Assembly: GCF_036017915.1 (NCBI RefSeq)
Contig: NZ_CP107929.1
Location: forward strand, 5,274,001 to 5,338,000
Length of the DNA: 64,000 nt
Reading direction: 5' to 3'
From: Micromonospora sp. NBC_00421
Lineage (GTDB): Bacteria > Actinomycetota > Actinomycetes > Mycobacteriales > Micromonosporaceae
Shown: positions 52,590 to 61,197 of the stretch, piece after piece
Layout: every line of letters starts with the position of its first letter
How positions within the stretch are numbered: position 1 is the first letter of the stretch
The notes under the pieces: model-generated
Seen by the model: only the letters and a program-made list of their open reading frames with translations
Databases searched by the model: none
What the model was told of the DNA's origin: nothing
Position numbers and translations under genes: made by a program

Positions 52590-53864
52590 TCACACGGCCG
52601 GAGCCGCCTTGGTCATCGCGTTGATGACCCGGTCCATCGCGTCCCCGCCGCGCGGGTCGGTCAGGTTGGCCAGCAGCTTGAGCACGAAGCGCATCAGCAT
52701 CGGGTGCGGCATGCCGTGCCTGGTCGCCATCCGCATCACCTCGGGCCGGCCGATCAGCTTGACGAAGATCCCGCCGAGCCGGTAATAGCCGCCGAACCGG
52801 GCCTTCAGCTCCTGCGGGTACGCGGTGAGCGCCCGCTCCCGCTCCGGGCCGGCCGGTCGGGCCAGCGCCTGGACGATGACCTCGGCCGCCAGTTCGCCGG
52901 ACTCCATCGCGTACGCGATGCCCTCGCCGTTGAACGGGTTGACCATGCCGCCGGAGTCGCCGACCAGCAGGACCCCCCGGGTGTAGTGCGGCACCCGGTT
53001 GAAGCCCATCGGCAGCGCCGCGCCGAGGATCGGGCCGTCGGCGTTCGCCTCGTCGGTCATCCCCCAGTCCGCCGGGGTGTTGGCCAGCCAGTCGGTGAGC
53101 AGCCGCCGGTAGTTGGTCTTGCCGAACGCGGAGGAGGAGTTGAGCACCCCGAGGCCGACGTTGACCCGGCCGTCACCGAGGCCGAAGATCCAGCCGTAGC
53201 CGGGCAGCAGCGCGTCGTTGTCCTTGCTGCGCAGCTCCAGCCAGGACTCCAGGTAGTCGTCGTCGTGCTTGGCCGGCGAGCGGTAGTAGCGGCGGACGGC
53301 CACCCCGATCGGCCGGTCCTCCCGCTTGGCCAGGCCGAGGGCGAGCGGGAACCGGCCGGAGACGCCGTCGGCGGCGACCACCAGCGGGGCGTGGAAAGTG
53401 GCTGGCGCCCGGTCCGGGCCGACCTCGGCGGTCACGCCGACCACCCGGTCGTCGCCGTCGAGCACCGGGCCGATCACGTTGACGTTGGTACGCAGCTCCG
53501 CGCCGGCCGAGACCGCCCGCTGGGCGAGCAGGTCGTCGAAGTCCAGCCGGGTGCGGACCAGGCCGTAGTTGGGGAAGCTGGCCAGGTCGGGCCAGTCCAG
53601 TTCGAGGCGTACCCCGCCGCCGATCACCCGTAGGCCCTTGTTGTGCAGCCAGCCGGCCTCGGGCGAGGTGTCCACGCCCATCCGGATGAGCTGCCGGGTC
53701 GCCCGGGGGGTGAGCCCGTCCCCGCACACCTTCTCGCGGGGGAACTCGGTCTTCTCCAGCAGCAGCACGCGTACGCCGTGCCGCGCCAGGTGGTACGCCG
53801 TCGCCGATCCACCGGGACCAGCGCCCACCACGATCACGTCGGCGTCGTTCTCCACCGAAGTCAT
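52590..53864 (-). CDS. menJ: Geranylgeranyl-reductase-family FAD enzyme, likely menaquinone reductase MenJ
   Basis: 424 aa from the ATG 7 nt after AGGAGG; an upstream ATG (MKHFTSV) has no such site. N-terminal Rossmann motif VIVVGAGPGGSATAYHLA, then CGDGLTPRATRQL typical of the family, and GDSGGMVNPFNGEGIAYAME at the second FAD site. In mycobacteria MenJ saturates one isoprene unit of menaquinone. Adjacent to MenG and complex I, supporting that role over chlorophyll- or archaeal-type lipid reduction. Confidence 0.82.
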   Translation of the reverse strand: MTSVENDADVIVVGAGPGGSATAYHLARHGVRVLLLEKTEFPREKVCGDGLTPRATRQLIRMGVDTSPEAGWLHNKGLRVIGGGVRLELDWPDLASFPNYGLVRTRLDFDDLLAQRAVSAGAELRTNVNVIGPVLDGDDRVVGVTAEVGPDRAPATFHAPLVVAADGVSGRFPLALGLAKREDRPIGVAVRRYYRSPAKHDDDYLESWLELRSKDNDALLPGYGWIFGLGDGRVNVGLGVLNSSSAFGKTNYRRLLTDWLANTPADWGMTDEANADGPILGAALPMGFNRVPHYTRGVLLVGDSGGMVNPFNGEGIAYAMESGELAAEVIVQALARPAGPERERALTAYPQELKARFGGYYRLGGIFVKLIGRPEVMRMATRHGMPHPMLMRFVLKLLANLTDPRGGDAMDRVINAMTKAAPAV

Positions 53865-53998
53865 CTGCGCCTCCTCCCGCACGCTCGTGAAATGCTTCAC
53901 AAGCCGATCGGGTTGGAGTCTATGACCGTGGTTACCCCGCTGCCGGGTGAGGGGTACCTAACTTTTTGGAAACATGCGGGTCGGGGGTCGGTTCGGGC

Positions 53999-54220
53999 TC
54001 AGTTCCGGGCGGTGTCGAGCCCGGCGGCGGCCCGGATCGCCGCCGGCAGTTGGTCACGTAGCGCTCCGCCTGCCGCCCGGTCGAGCGCGCCCAGCACCTC
54101 GGCAACCACCTGCCGGACCTCTGTCGGGTCCGCGCCCGCCAGCTCCCTGAGCTGGGCGACCAGCTCGGCGGCGTCGTCGTCGGTGGTGGCCGGTGGGTCG
54201 CTCGGCGCTGCTCCCGTCAT
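53999..54220 (-). CDS. Small acidic helical protein, unknown
   Basis: 73 aa from the ATG giving MTGAAPSDPP; an ATG seven codons upstream is possible. After a Pro/Asp-rich start comes a predicted amphipathic helix pair (DDDAAELVAQLREL, VRQVVAEVLGALDRAAGG). No motif recognised. Coding potential is fair; it lies between menG and menJ on the same strand. Confidence 0.45.
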   Translation of the reverse strand: MTGAAPSDPPATTDDDAAELVAQLRELAGADPTEVRQVVAEVLGALDRAAGGALRDQLPAAIRAAAGLDTARN

Positions 54221-54288
54221 GCAGGGGAGCTTACGGGTCAAACTACGCCGAAATTAGGCATGAGCGAAAAGTTGCCATTCACGCAGGG

Positions 54289-54999
54289 TCACCCGCGAAC
54301 GGCCCGGTGCAGGGCCACCACACCGCCGGTCAGGTTGCGCCACCCCACCCGGCCCCACCCGGCCGCGCCGATGCGGGCCGCCAGCGCCGCCTGGTCCGGC
54401 CAGGCCCGGATCGACTCGGCCAGATAGACGTACGCGTCGGGGTTGCTGGACACCGTCCGGGCCACCGCCGGCAACGACCGCATCAGGTACGACAGGTAGA
54501 CGGTACGGAAGGCCGGCTGCACCGGGGTGCTGAACTCGCAGACCACCAACCGCCCGCCGGGCCGGGTCACCCGGGCCAGCTCCCGCAGCGCCGCATCGGT
54601 GTCGTTGACGTTACGCAGGGCGAAGGAGATCGTCACCGCGTCGAAGGAGGCGTCGGCGAAGGGGAGCCGCAACGCGTCCCCGGCCAGCAGCGGCACCTCC
54701 GGCCGGACCCGCTTGCCGGCGTGCAGCATGCCCTGCGACAGATCCGCCCCCACCACGTACGCCCCGGAGCGGGCCAACTCCTGCGTCGACACCCCGGTGC
54801 CGGCGCCCACGTCCAGCACCCGCTCCCCCGGGAGCAGCCCGAGCGCCGCCCGGGTGGCCCGCCGCCACGAGCGGTCCTGCCCGAAGGACAGGACCGTGTT
54901 CGTCAGGTCGTAACGGGCGGCCACCCCGTCGAACATCGCGGCGACCTCGTGCGGAGACTTGTCCAGGCCGGCGCGCTGGCCCTGCGGGGTACGGCTCAC
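54289..54999 (-). CDS. menG: Demethylmenaquinone methyltransferase
   Basis: 236 aa from the GTG after GGAGG. Class I AdoMet fold: [16 protein letters not shown] (motif I), [11 protein letters not shown] (acidic loop), [16 protein letters not shown] (UbiE/MenG signature), and [11 protein letters not shown]. Methylates demethylmenaquinone as the last common step of menaquinone synthesis. Confidence 0.92.
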   Translation of the reverse strand: MSRTPQGQRAGLDKSPHEVAAMFDGVAARYDLTNTVLSFGQDRSWRRATRAALGLLPGERVLDVGAGTGVSTQELARSGAYVVGADLSQGMLHAGKRVRPEVPLLAGDALRLPFADASFDAVTISFALRNVNDTDAALRELARVTRPGGRLVVCEFSTPVQPAFRTVYLSYLMRSLPAVARTVSSNPDAYVYLAESIRAWPDQAALAARIGAAGWGRVGWRNLTGGVVALHRAVRG

Positions 55000-55059
55000 C
55001 CCTCCACTCTGCCAGCCACCGCCCACCCGCCCGGCGCTGGGTCTCTCCCCGGACGTGCG

Positions 55060-55089
55060 GCGGGCGGGGTGGATGACCACCCCGCCCGC
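55060..55089 (-). terminator. Hairpin terminator of the LPVTG gene
   Basis: 13-bp perfect arms 55060-55072/55077-55089, loop ATGA, 40 nt downstream of the LPVTG stop and before menG. Confidence 0.78.
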
Positions 55090-55129
55090 TCTACGTCCTA
55101 CCGCTCAGTCGTGCGCCGACCGCCGCCGT

Positions 55130-56389
55130 TCAGCTCTGCGGCTTCTCGTCGCCCGGGGTCACCAGCACGAGCCGACGCCGACGGGCGAGCATCAGCAGCG
55201 CCCCGCCCGCGAGCAGCACGGCGACACCGATGCCACCGATCAGGGTGGCCTGCGCGCCGGTCACCGGCAGACCGCCGTCGTCGTCGCCACCGCCGGTGCC
55301 GCCACCGGTCGTCGGACTGGCGCTGACCGTGGGGCTGGCGCTCGTCGACGGGCTGGGCTCGCCGGTCGGGCTCGGGCTCGGCGTCGGGCTCGGACCGGCG
55401 GTCAGGTCGACGAACACGTCGAACAGCGAGGTGTTGTCGCCGTCGTCGGTCTCGGTGAAGGTCTTCCGCTGCGCCTTGCTGGCGACCTGCGGCTCCTCCT
55501 CCGGCTCACCGACGGCACCGTCCAGCCCGGCGGCGAAGATGACGCCTGGCGTGAGCACCTTCTCGGTGACGCCCGCGTCGACCTTCACCCGTACGTCGGC
55601 GGTGTAGAACTCGCCCGGCCGCAGCACCGCGCCGGGGTCCTCGCAGTACGCCACCACGCCACCCAGGTCCTGCGTGACGCAACCCTCCGGCACCTCGACG
55701 AAGCTGGCACCGGCCGGCAGGGCGATGCCGTAGAAGATGCCGGTGGCCCGGCGGCTGCCGCCGTTGTAGACCGCCCAGTCCAGCGGGGCGGTCCCGCCCG
55801 GCTTGACGCCGGTCAGTCCGCTCTCGCCGGCCTCGTCGCCGTCGACCACCACGTCGGCGTAGACGTCCTGCACCCAGGTGGTCAGGTCGTAGCCGGGCTT
55901 GACGACCATGATGTCGTGGTCGACCGAGTCCGAGATGGCGTTGGGCGCGCTCACGGTCACCTTCAGCACGCCCCCCTTGCCGCGCGTGTCGGTGCCGAAG
56001 AGCGGAATGCCGAACTCCTCGGTGGTGCCGCCGACGATGTCGTCGGTGGTGCCACCCAGGTCGGACAGCGAGCAGGTGAAGGCGGTGCCGGCGACGGCAC
56101 AGCCGTCCGGCACGAGCACCCCGACCTTGTTCGGCCTGAGGCCCGCGGTCTCGACGGTGACCTTCACGTCCTTGGCGTCGACCGTGCCACGGAGGTTCTG
56201 TACGGAGAACTTGAACGGCTTGGCCTTGGCCTCCTTGACCCCGAGCGCCAGCTGGTAGCTGAGTGGGACAAGGTCGAGTTTCGCCTGGTCGGCGGCGTTG
56301 GCCGGGGCGGCCACGGTGGCCAGGCCACCCACGGCGAGCAGGACCACGGCACCGACGCGGGCCACGGCCGAGCGGTGGAACAGAGTCAT
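55130..56389 (-). CDS. Secreted protein with LPVTG wall-sorting signal
   Basis: 419 aa from the ATG giving MTLFHRSAVA. Signal peptide about 1-32 (ends ANAAD), a large beta-rich ectodomain with four cysteines that could form two disulfides (CAVAGTAFTC, CVTQDLGGVVAYC), a Ser/Pro/Thr linker at about 325-365, then LPVTG, a hydrophobic helix and RRRR: the complete sortase anchor. About 14 residues follow the arginines, longer than most. Repeated Ig-like strands suggest adhesion or structural display. No sortase gene is in the window. Confidence 0.85.
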   Translation of the reverse strand: MTLFHRSAVARVGAVVLLAVGGLATVAAPANAADQAKLDLVPLSYQLALGVKEAKAKPFKFSVQNLRGTVDAKDVKVTVETAGLRPNKVGVLVPDGCAVAGTAFTCSLSDLGGTTDDIVGGTTEEFGIPLFGTDTRGKGGVLKVTVSAPNAISDSVDHDIMVVKPGYDLTTWVQDVYADVVVDGDEAGESGLTGVKPGGTAPLDWAVYNGGSRRATGIFYGIALPAGASFVEVPEGCVTQDLGGVVAYCEDPGAVLRPGEFYTADVRVKVDAGVTEKVLTPGVIFAAGLDGAVGEPEEEPQVASKAQRKTFTETDDGDNTSLFDVFVDLTAGPSPTPSPSPTGEPSPSTSASPTVSASPTTGGGTGGGDDDGGLPVTGAQATLIGGIGVAVLLAGGALLMLARRRRLVLVTPGDEKPQS

Positions 56390-56946
56390 CGATCCCCCGG
56401 GGGGTAGGGACTGCTGGGAAAGGTGGGGCTGATGTGTCAAGCCGAGCGGACGTTATCCGAGATCGACGCCGGTACGCCAGCTGTGACGTGCGATTTTGTC
56501 CAAGACGGGTCCGAACGGACGAAGAGCGGGGGCGGGATGGTCACCCATCCCGCCCCCGTTTTATATGAACGGCCCTCCCGGACCGATGGAGGACGACGCC
56601 AAGCTCGTCCGGGCCTCCCGCGGGGGAGACGAAGGTACGTCGGGCGCACGTTAGCGGGCACCGCCGGGCCGCGCCAACCCCCGCGCCGGAGCGCCACGAC
56701 CTGGGTATCCGCCCAGCATGGCGCACCCCGCCCAAAATGCCGCGTCTTGTGGTGGCTGATCCCCCGTGACCTCGGCCGAACGGCGACCACGAATATCCCC
56801 CGGGCCGACACCCGAACCCGTTCAGCCAGTCACGCCGACGACCCGATCCGTAACCCTGCGTGACTGCAGGGGCGGCCCACCCTCGGCCGCCTTGCCGGCG
56901 GCGACCCGGCGGCCTACCGGGCTCGCCACCGGGCAGGGCCGGTGGC
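56390..56946 (+). other. Long intergenic region with a terminator-like hairpin
   Basis: 557 bp between two minus-strand genes. The only strong structure is the plus-strand terminator at 56527-56562. A small GNRA-like hairpin GTCCGAACGGAC precedes it. Open frames present have no ribosome site or recognisable protein. The second half (56600-56940) shows nothing I can name. Confidence 0.5.
56527..56562 (+). terminator. Strong intrinsic terminator on the plus strand with no upstream gene
   Basis: 14-bp perfect arms 56527-56540/56545-56558 (CGGGGGCGGGATGG and complement), loop TCAC, then TTTTA. It points away from any annotated plus-strand gene, suggesting a short RNA starting between about 56395 and 56480. 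Confidence 0.75.
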
Positions 56947-58137
56947 TCAGCGGGCCTCGACGAGCGGCAGGGGCCGGCCGGCTCCGCCGCCGGGCATGGC
57001 GATCGAGGAGAAGTGCGAGACCACCCGGTCGTCGGTCGGGTCGTCGGCCGGGGTGTGGTGCACCGCCAGCCGGCGGTAGAGGGTGTCCCGCTGGGCCGGA
57101 ATCCGGTCGGCCGAGCGGATCATGCCGATCAGCTCGTGCAGGTTGGACCGGTGCCGGGCGCCCGCCGAGGAGATCACGTTCTCCTCCAGCATGATCGAAC
57201 CGAGGTCGTCCACCCCCATGTGCAGGGAGAGCTGACCGACGTCCTTGCCGGTGGTCAGCCAGGACGCCTGCAGGTGCGGCACGGTCTCGAAGAAGAGCCG
57301 GGCCACCGCCACCAGCCGCAGGTATTCCAGGGTGGTGGCCTGGGTGCGACCCTTCAGGTGGTTGTTCTCCGGCTGGTACGTCCACGGGATGAACGCCCGG
57401 AAGCCCTGGGTGCGATCCTGCACGTCGCGGATCATCCGCAGGTGTTCGATCCGCTCGACGTTGGTCTCGCCGGTGCCCATCATCATCGTCGCGGTCGACT
57501 CCAGGCCCTGCCGGTGGGCCAGCTCCATGACCTCCAGCCAGCGCGCGCCGGACTCCTTCAGCGGGGCGATCGCCTTCCGTGGCCGGTCCGGCAGCATCTC
57601 GGCACCGGCCCCGGCGATCGAGTCCAGCCCGGCCGCCTTGATCCGGGCGATGGCCTCGTCCAGGCTCACCTGGGAGACCTTCGCCATGTGCAGGATCTCG
57701 CTGGGCCCGATGGAGTGGATGACCAGCTGCGGGTACGCCTTCTTGACCGAGGAGAACAGCTCCTCGTAGTACTCCACCCCGTAGTCCGGGTGGTGGCCGC
57801 CCTGGAGCATGACCTGGGTGGCCCCCAGCTCGACCGCCTCGCCGCAGCGACGCAGGATCTCCTCGGTCGGGTGGGTCCACCCCTCGGCGTGCTTGGGCGC
57901 GCGGTAGAACGCGCAGAACTTGCACGCCGTCACGCAGACGTTGGTGTAGTTGATGTTGCGGTCGATCAGGTAGGTGACGACGTTGTCCGGGTAGCGCCGC
58001 CGGCGTACCGCGTCCGCCGCCTCGCCCAACGCATGGAAGGGCGCCTCGGTGTAGAGCAGCAGCGCCTCCTCGGGCGTGATCCGCCCGCCGTCCGCGCCCC
58101 GCTGCAGGATGTCGTCGATCTCCCGGTTCGCCGTCAC
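56947..58137 (-). CDS. mqnC: Cyclic dehypoxanthinyl futalosine synthase MqnC
   Basis: 396 aa from the GTG giving VTANREIDD; upstream readings are Arg/Pro-rich. Radical SAM motif C-x3-C-x2-C in CVTACKFC, NINYTNVCVT, QGGHHPDYG, and IHSIGPSEI are diagnostic of MqnC, against the related MqnE or CofH. Closes the ring in the futalosine route to menaquinone. The other mqn genes are not here. Confidence 0.93.
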   Translation of the reverse strand: MTANREIDDILQRGADGGRITPEEALLLYTEAPFHALGEAADAVRRRRYPDNVVTYLIDRNINYTNVCVTACKFCAFYRAPKHAEGWTHPTEEILRRCGEAVELGATQVMLQGGHHPDYGVEYYEELFSSVKKAYPQLVIHSIGPSEILHMAKVSQVSLDEAIARIKAAGLDSIAGAGAEMLPDRPRKAIAPLKESGARWLEVMELAHRQGLESTATMMMGTGETNVERIEHLRMIRDVQDRTQGFRAFIPWTYQPENNHLKGRTQATTLEYLRLVAVARLFFETVPHLQASWLTTGKDVGQLSLHMGVDDLGSIMLEENVISSAGARHRSNLHELIGMIRSADRIPAQRDTLYRRLAVHHTPADDPTDDRVVSHFSSIAMPGGGAGRPLPLVEAR

Positions 58138-58638
58138 GCCACCGAGCGTACGCCGACGCGGCGCGCCCTCCTCAGGCCCCGTCCGCTGGACCCGCAATTC
58201 TGCACGAAACACTCATTGCGGGCGGAGCATTCGGGCACCGACCGACGCTCGCCCCCGCCTCAGCGCAGCGAGTTTTCGTCGACTCCGGCCGGCGGCCGGC
58301 GGCCAACAGTCCCGCACCGGGCCCGTAGGTGACCGAGGGACCCGGGCGCGACTCAGAGAGGGGTCTGATCGAGATCGCCACCTTCGATGGCCTCCGCACC
58401 GGCGATCCCAGCGAGAATGCGAGCGAGCGCGAGTTTCCCACTCAGTTTTGGCAAACCCTTCCCAGGAAGGTTCAGATAAAACTACGAGAAAACCCGGCAA
58501 GCAGCCCGCCGACACCGCCGCCCTACCCCGACCCAGAACTCAAGATCAAATTGCAAAAAGGGAGAAGACACGCCGACGAAGATGCGCGAAACAGCAATGT
58601 GATCGAGCACCCCCGCCCCCCAGCCGCCTGTAGCGGCG
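58138..58638. other. Anomalous, AT-richer intergenic region
   Basis: 501 bp. From about 58435 to 58600 the DNA holds A-rich runs (AGATAAAACTACGAGAAAAC, CAAATTGCAAAAAGGGAG) foreign to the flanks. Open frames on both strands lack ribosome sites and recognisable domains. It may be a remnant of acquired DNA. Confidence 0.5.
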
Positions 58639-58839
58639 TCAGAACCCGGAACGCACCGGCGGGTCGGCGACGAAGGCGGCCCAGGACCGCCGGTCGAAGG
58701 CCAGCACCGGCCCCGCGGGGTCCTTCGAGTCGCGTACGCCGACCACCCGAGCCGACTCGGCCACCTCGACGCAGTTGGCGTTCGAGCCGCTGCGGGTCGA
58801 CTTGCGCCAGGTCACGCCGGACAACTCAGGGCTGATCAT
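58639..58839 (-). CDS. DUF397 protein
   Basis: 66 aa from the ATG giving MISPELSG. DUF397 signature WRKSTRSGSNANCVEVAE followed by VGVRDSKDPAGPVLAF and WAAFV is complete. Such small proteins pair with WhiJ-like XRE regulators in actinomycetes and modulate them. It follows the XRE gene by 7 nt. Confidence 0.9.
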   Translation of the reverse strand: MISPELSGVTWRKSTRSGSNANCVEVAESARVVGVRDSKDPAGPVLAFDRRSWAAFVADPPVRSGF

Positions 58840-58846
58840 CCGAGGC

Positions 58847-59695
58847 TCACTCTCGCTCGTGCTCCGTTGCATACCGCGCAACGAGTTCCACCGAATCGAC
58901 GGGGCTGAGCGCCACCTCGGCCAGCCTATCCGCCTCCCGCCGGAAGTGCGCCACCTGCGGGGCCTCCTCCAGGAACAGCCCGGTCAGCTTGTGGTCGAGG
59001 AAGACCACCGAACGGTTGCGCGGAAAGTCGAAGAGCGCGAACGACCCGTCCAGCCCGGTGTGCCCGCCGACGGCCAACGGCACCACCCGCAGGGTCAGGC
59101 CCGGCCGGTCGGCCGCCTCCACCAGGTGCCGCAGTTGCCGGGCCATCACCCGAGGCCCGCCGAGCGCCCGGCGCAACACCATCTCGTCGAGCAGCACGTG
59201 CAGGGTCGGTGGGGCTGGCCGGGTCAGGATCGCCTGCCGGCCGAGCCGGGCGGCCACCCGCCCCTGCGCCTCGTCGGCCGGCACCCCGCAGCCGACCATC
59301 ACCGCCTGGGCGTAGTCCGCCGTCTGCAACAGGCCGGGCACCAGCAACGGCTCCCAGTTGACGATGCCGGTCGCCTCCGACTCCAGCCGGATCAGGGTGC
59401 GCGACTCCTCGGAGAGCCCGCCGATCGCCTCCCACCAGCCGACCTCGGCCGACCGCTCGGCCATCCCGAGCAGCCGCTTGCGGGCGTCCCCGGTGACCCC
59501 GTAGATCACCAGCAGGGACGCGACGTCGGCGGCCGAGACGCCCTGGATGCCGTTCTCGATCCGCGAGAGTTTGGACGGTTGCCAGCCGAGCCGGATGGCC
59601 ACCCGCCGTTGCGGCAGGCGACGAGAGTCCCGCAACTCACGCAGTTCTCCACCGAGCCCACGGCCGACCACCGTGGGCTGACTCGCCTTGGCCAT
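58847..59695 (-). CDS. WhiJ-like XRE regulator with DUF5753 domain
   Basis: 282 aa from the ATG giving MAKASQPTVV. HTH at about 15-75 (RLPQRRVAIRLGWQPSKLSRIENG); effector-like DUF5753 from about 95 (EATGIVNWEPLLVPGLLQTADYA, split) to the C-terminus with FDFPRNRSVVFLDHK. Paired with DUF397 and divergent from a small acidic protein. In Streptomyces relatives control differentiation or antibiotic timing; the target here is likely local. Confidence 0.9.
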   Translation of the reverse strand: MAKASQPTVVGRGLGGELRELRDSRRLPQRRVAIRLGWQPSKLSRIENGIQGVSAADVASLLVIYGVTGDARKRLLGMAERSAEVGWWEAIGGLSEESRTLIRLESEATGIVNWEPLLVPGLLQTADYAQAVMVGCGVPADEAQGRVAARLGRQAILTRPAPPTLHVLLDEMVLRRALGGPRVMARQLRHLVEAADRPGLTLRVVPLAVGGHTGLDGSFALFDFPRNRSVVFLDHKLTGLFLEEAPQVAHFRREADRLAEVALSPVDSVELVARYATEHERE

Positions 59696-59809
59696 GCCGA
59701 TCCTCCCGATCGCACCGCGACCCGCCCGATCGGTGATCTCGGCGGCAGCACATAGCCGAGTCAGCACACCGCCTCATCACTGCGGCGACACGAGTCGTGA
59801 CGTTGAGTA

Positions 59810-59854
59810 TTGACTCTCGCCCGATCCCACGCAAGCATGAGCAGCAACGTTGCT
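59810..59854 (+). promoter_or_regulatory. Promoter and palindrome before the 121-aa gene
   Basis: TTGACT (59810-59815), 17 bp, AAGCAT (59833-59838), followed at the expected transcription start by the perfect palindrome AGCAACGTTGCT (59843-59854). The divergent XRE protein is the obvious candidate to bind it. Confidence 0.55.
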
Positions 59855-59882
59855 ATCGAGCGTGCAGAACTTGGAGGCCGCC

Positions 59883-60248
59883 ATGCAGATTCCCCAGCCC
59901 ACCTGGTTACGGCCATACGACCCGGACGACTCGCCCGGTCCCATCCCGTCCGTGGTCGAACGCTTCCGGCGGCGCAGGCGGGACGAGCCGGAGCCGCCGA
60001 GCGAGGCCGAGCGGGAGGCCGCCCGCTACACGGTGGTGCTGGTGTCACCCGACGCGGCGCAGGCGCTCGGCGACGACCGGGGCGAGGTCGGGCTGCACCT
60101 GTTCCGCGACGAGGACTGGGACGGCAGTCCGGGGCACCTGGACGATGCGGTCAAGCTGATCGAGGAAGCCTGCGGCGAGGGGGTCGCCCTCACCGAGCAC
60201 CACTCCGACCTCACCTACTGGACCGCACACCTACGCGAGGGCGACTGA
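59883..60248 (+). CDS. Small acidic protein divergent from the XRE/DUF397 pair
   Basis: 121 aa from the ATG after GGAGG. N-terminal 35 residues Pro/Asp-rich, a basic run RFRRRRRDEPEPP, then an alpha/beta segment YTVVLVSPDAAQALGDD and EVGLHLFRDEDW, ending ALTEHHSDLTYWTAHLREGD. No known domain. Comparable small genes sit opposite WhiJ-like regulators in other actinomycetes, so coregulation is likely. Confidence 0.65.
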   Translation: MQIPQPTWLRPYDPDDSPGPIPSVVERFRRRRRDEPEPPSEAEREAARYTVVLVSPDAAQALGDDRGEVGLHLFRDEDWDGSPGHLDDAVKLIEEACGEGVALTEHHSDLTYWTAHLREGD

Positions 60249-60435
60249 CCACCCCACACGCCACCATGCCTACCGGCCGTCTGTAGGAACTGCTCGACGA
60301 CCGGACACGCCGGGCGGGGCTTCCCGAGCGCGTGGTCAGCGCCCTGCATCTCGCGGCGACGCCGCCCCCGCGCTCCAGCCCCGGAGGATCACCGACCCCT
60401 ACCGACGCTGACAGGGTGTCGTTGGTCGGGGCGGG

Positions 60436-61065
60436 TCAGCGCAGGGTGAGGCCGCTGGCGGGGAAGTCGTACCAGGACAGCTCGAAGGGCGAGCCGGCCT
60501 GCGGCACCACCGGGAACACTGCCCAACTGGTCAGCTCGCGGCCGGGTGCGAGGTCGAACGACTCACCGGGCCGGGTGGTGGAGCAGTAGGTGCTCTCCGG
60601 GCGCACGGTCTTGCCGCCGGCCAGGGTGAGCTGCACCAACTCGCGGTCCTCGGCGACGGTCGGGCAGTTCAGTGTCCACGGGCTCACCGAGCTGTTGCGG
60701 TACCGCAGGTTCAGCCGCAGCTTGCTCCCGGTGACCTCGGCACTGACCACGGTGACAGTCATCGACGACTGGTCGTAGAGAACCTGGTTGAGCCGGTACG
60801 TCCGCGATGGCCCGTCCCCCGACGAGCCGGACGGGTCCGTGGGAACGCCGGACGACGGCTGCGCCGACGGCTCAGCCGGGGTGGCTCCCCCGCTGGCCTC
60901 GGGGCCGCCCGGCTGCCGGCCGGCGTCCACGGTGCTGCCGGCATCCACGGTGCGGTCCGTCGCCGCGCTGTTGTTCCGGACGGCCAGGTAGTTACCGCCG
61001 ACCGCACCGATGACCGCCATGCCCGCCAGTACGACGACCAATGTGACGACGAATCTCTTTTCCAT
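60436..61065 (-). CDS. Membrane-anchored protein with DUF4352-like Ig domain
   Basis: 209 aa from the ATG giving MEKRFVVTLV. One N-terminal helix at about 5-27 (VTLVVVLAGMAVIGAVGG), a Ser/Gly/Pro linker to about 95, then a beta-sandwich of about 110 residues (YRLNQVLYDQ, LRLNLRYRNSSVSPWTLNC). One Cys pair (C near 152 and near 174) may be disulfide-bonded. Extracellular; role unknown. Confidence 0.65.
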   Translation of the reverse strand: MEKRFVVTLVVVLAGMAVIGAVGGNYLAVRNNSAATDRTVDAGSTVDAGRQPGGPEASGGATPAEPSAQPSSGVPTDPSGSSGDGPSRTYRLNQVLYDQSSMTVTVVSAEVTGSKLRLNLRYRNSSVSPWTLNCPTVAEDRELVQLTLAGGKTVRPESTYCSTTRPGESFDLAPGRELTSWAVFPVVPQAGSPFELSWYDFPASGLTLR

Positions 61066-61197
61066 GGTGCTCCTACCCCGGCCGGCGCTGCTGGCGTGAC
61101 CGTAACAACCACAGGCCAGTCGCCGTCGCGTGGGCGAACGCCCCGACGAAACGCCCTCGGGCCGTCTGGCCGCCACACCCGGGATCGAAAAGCCCGC

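Noticed and set aside
56423..56863. Plus-strand 146-codon gene in the long intergenic gap
   Set aside because: It reads through the strong terminator, has no ribosome site and its second half is Arg/Pro-rich.
58329..58835. Plus-strand 168-codon gene in the AT-richer region
   Set aside because: No Shine-Dalgarno and no recognisable domain, and its end runs antisense through the DUF397 gene.
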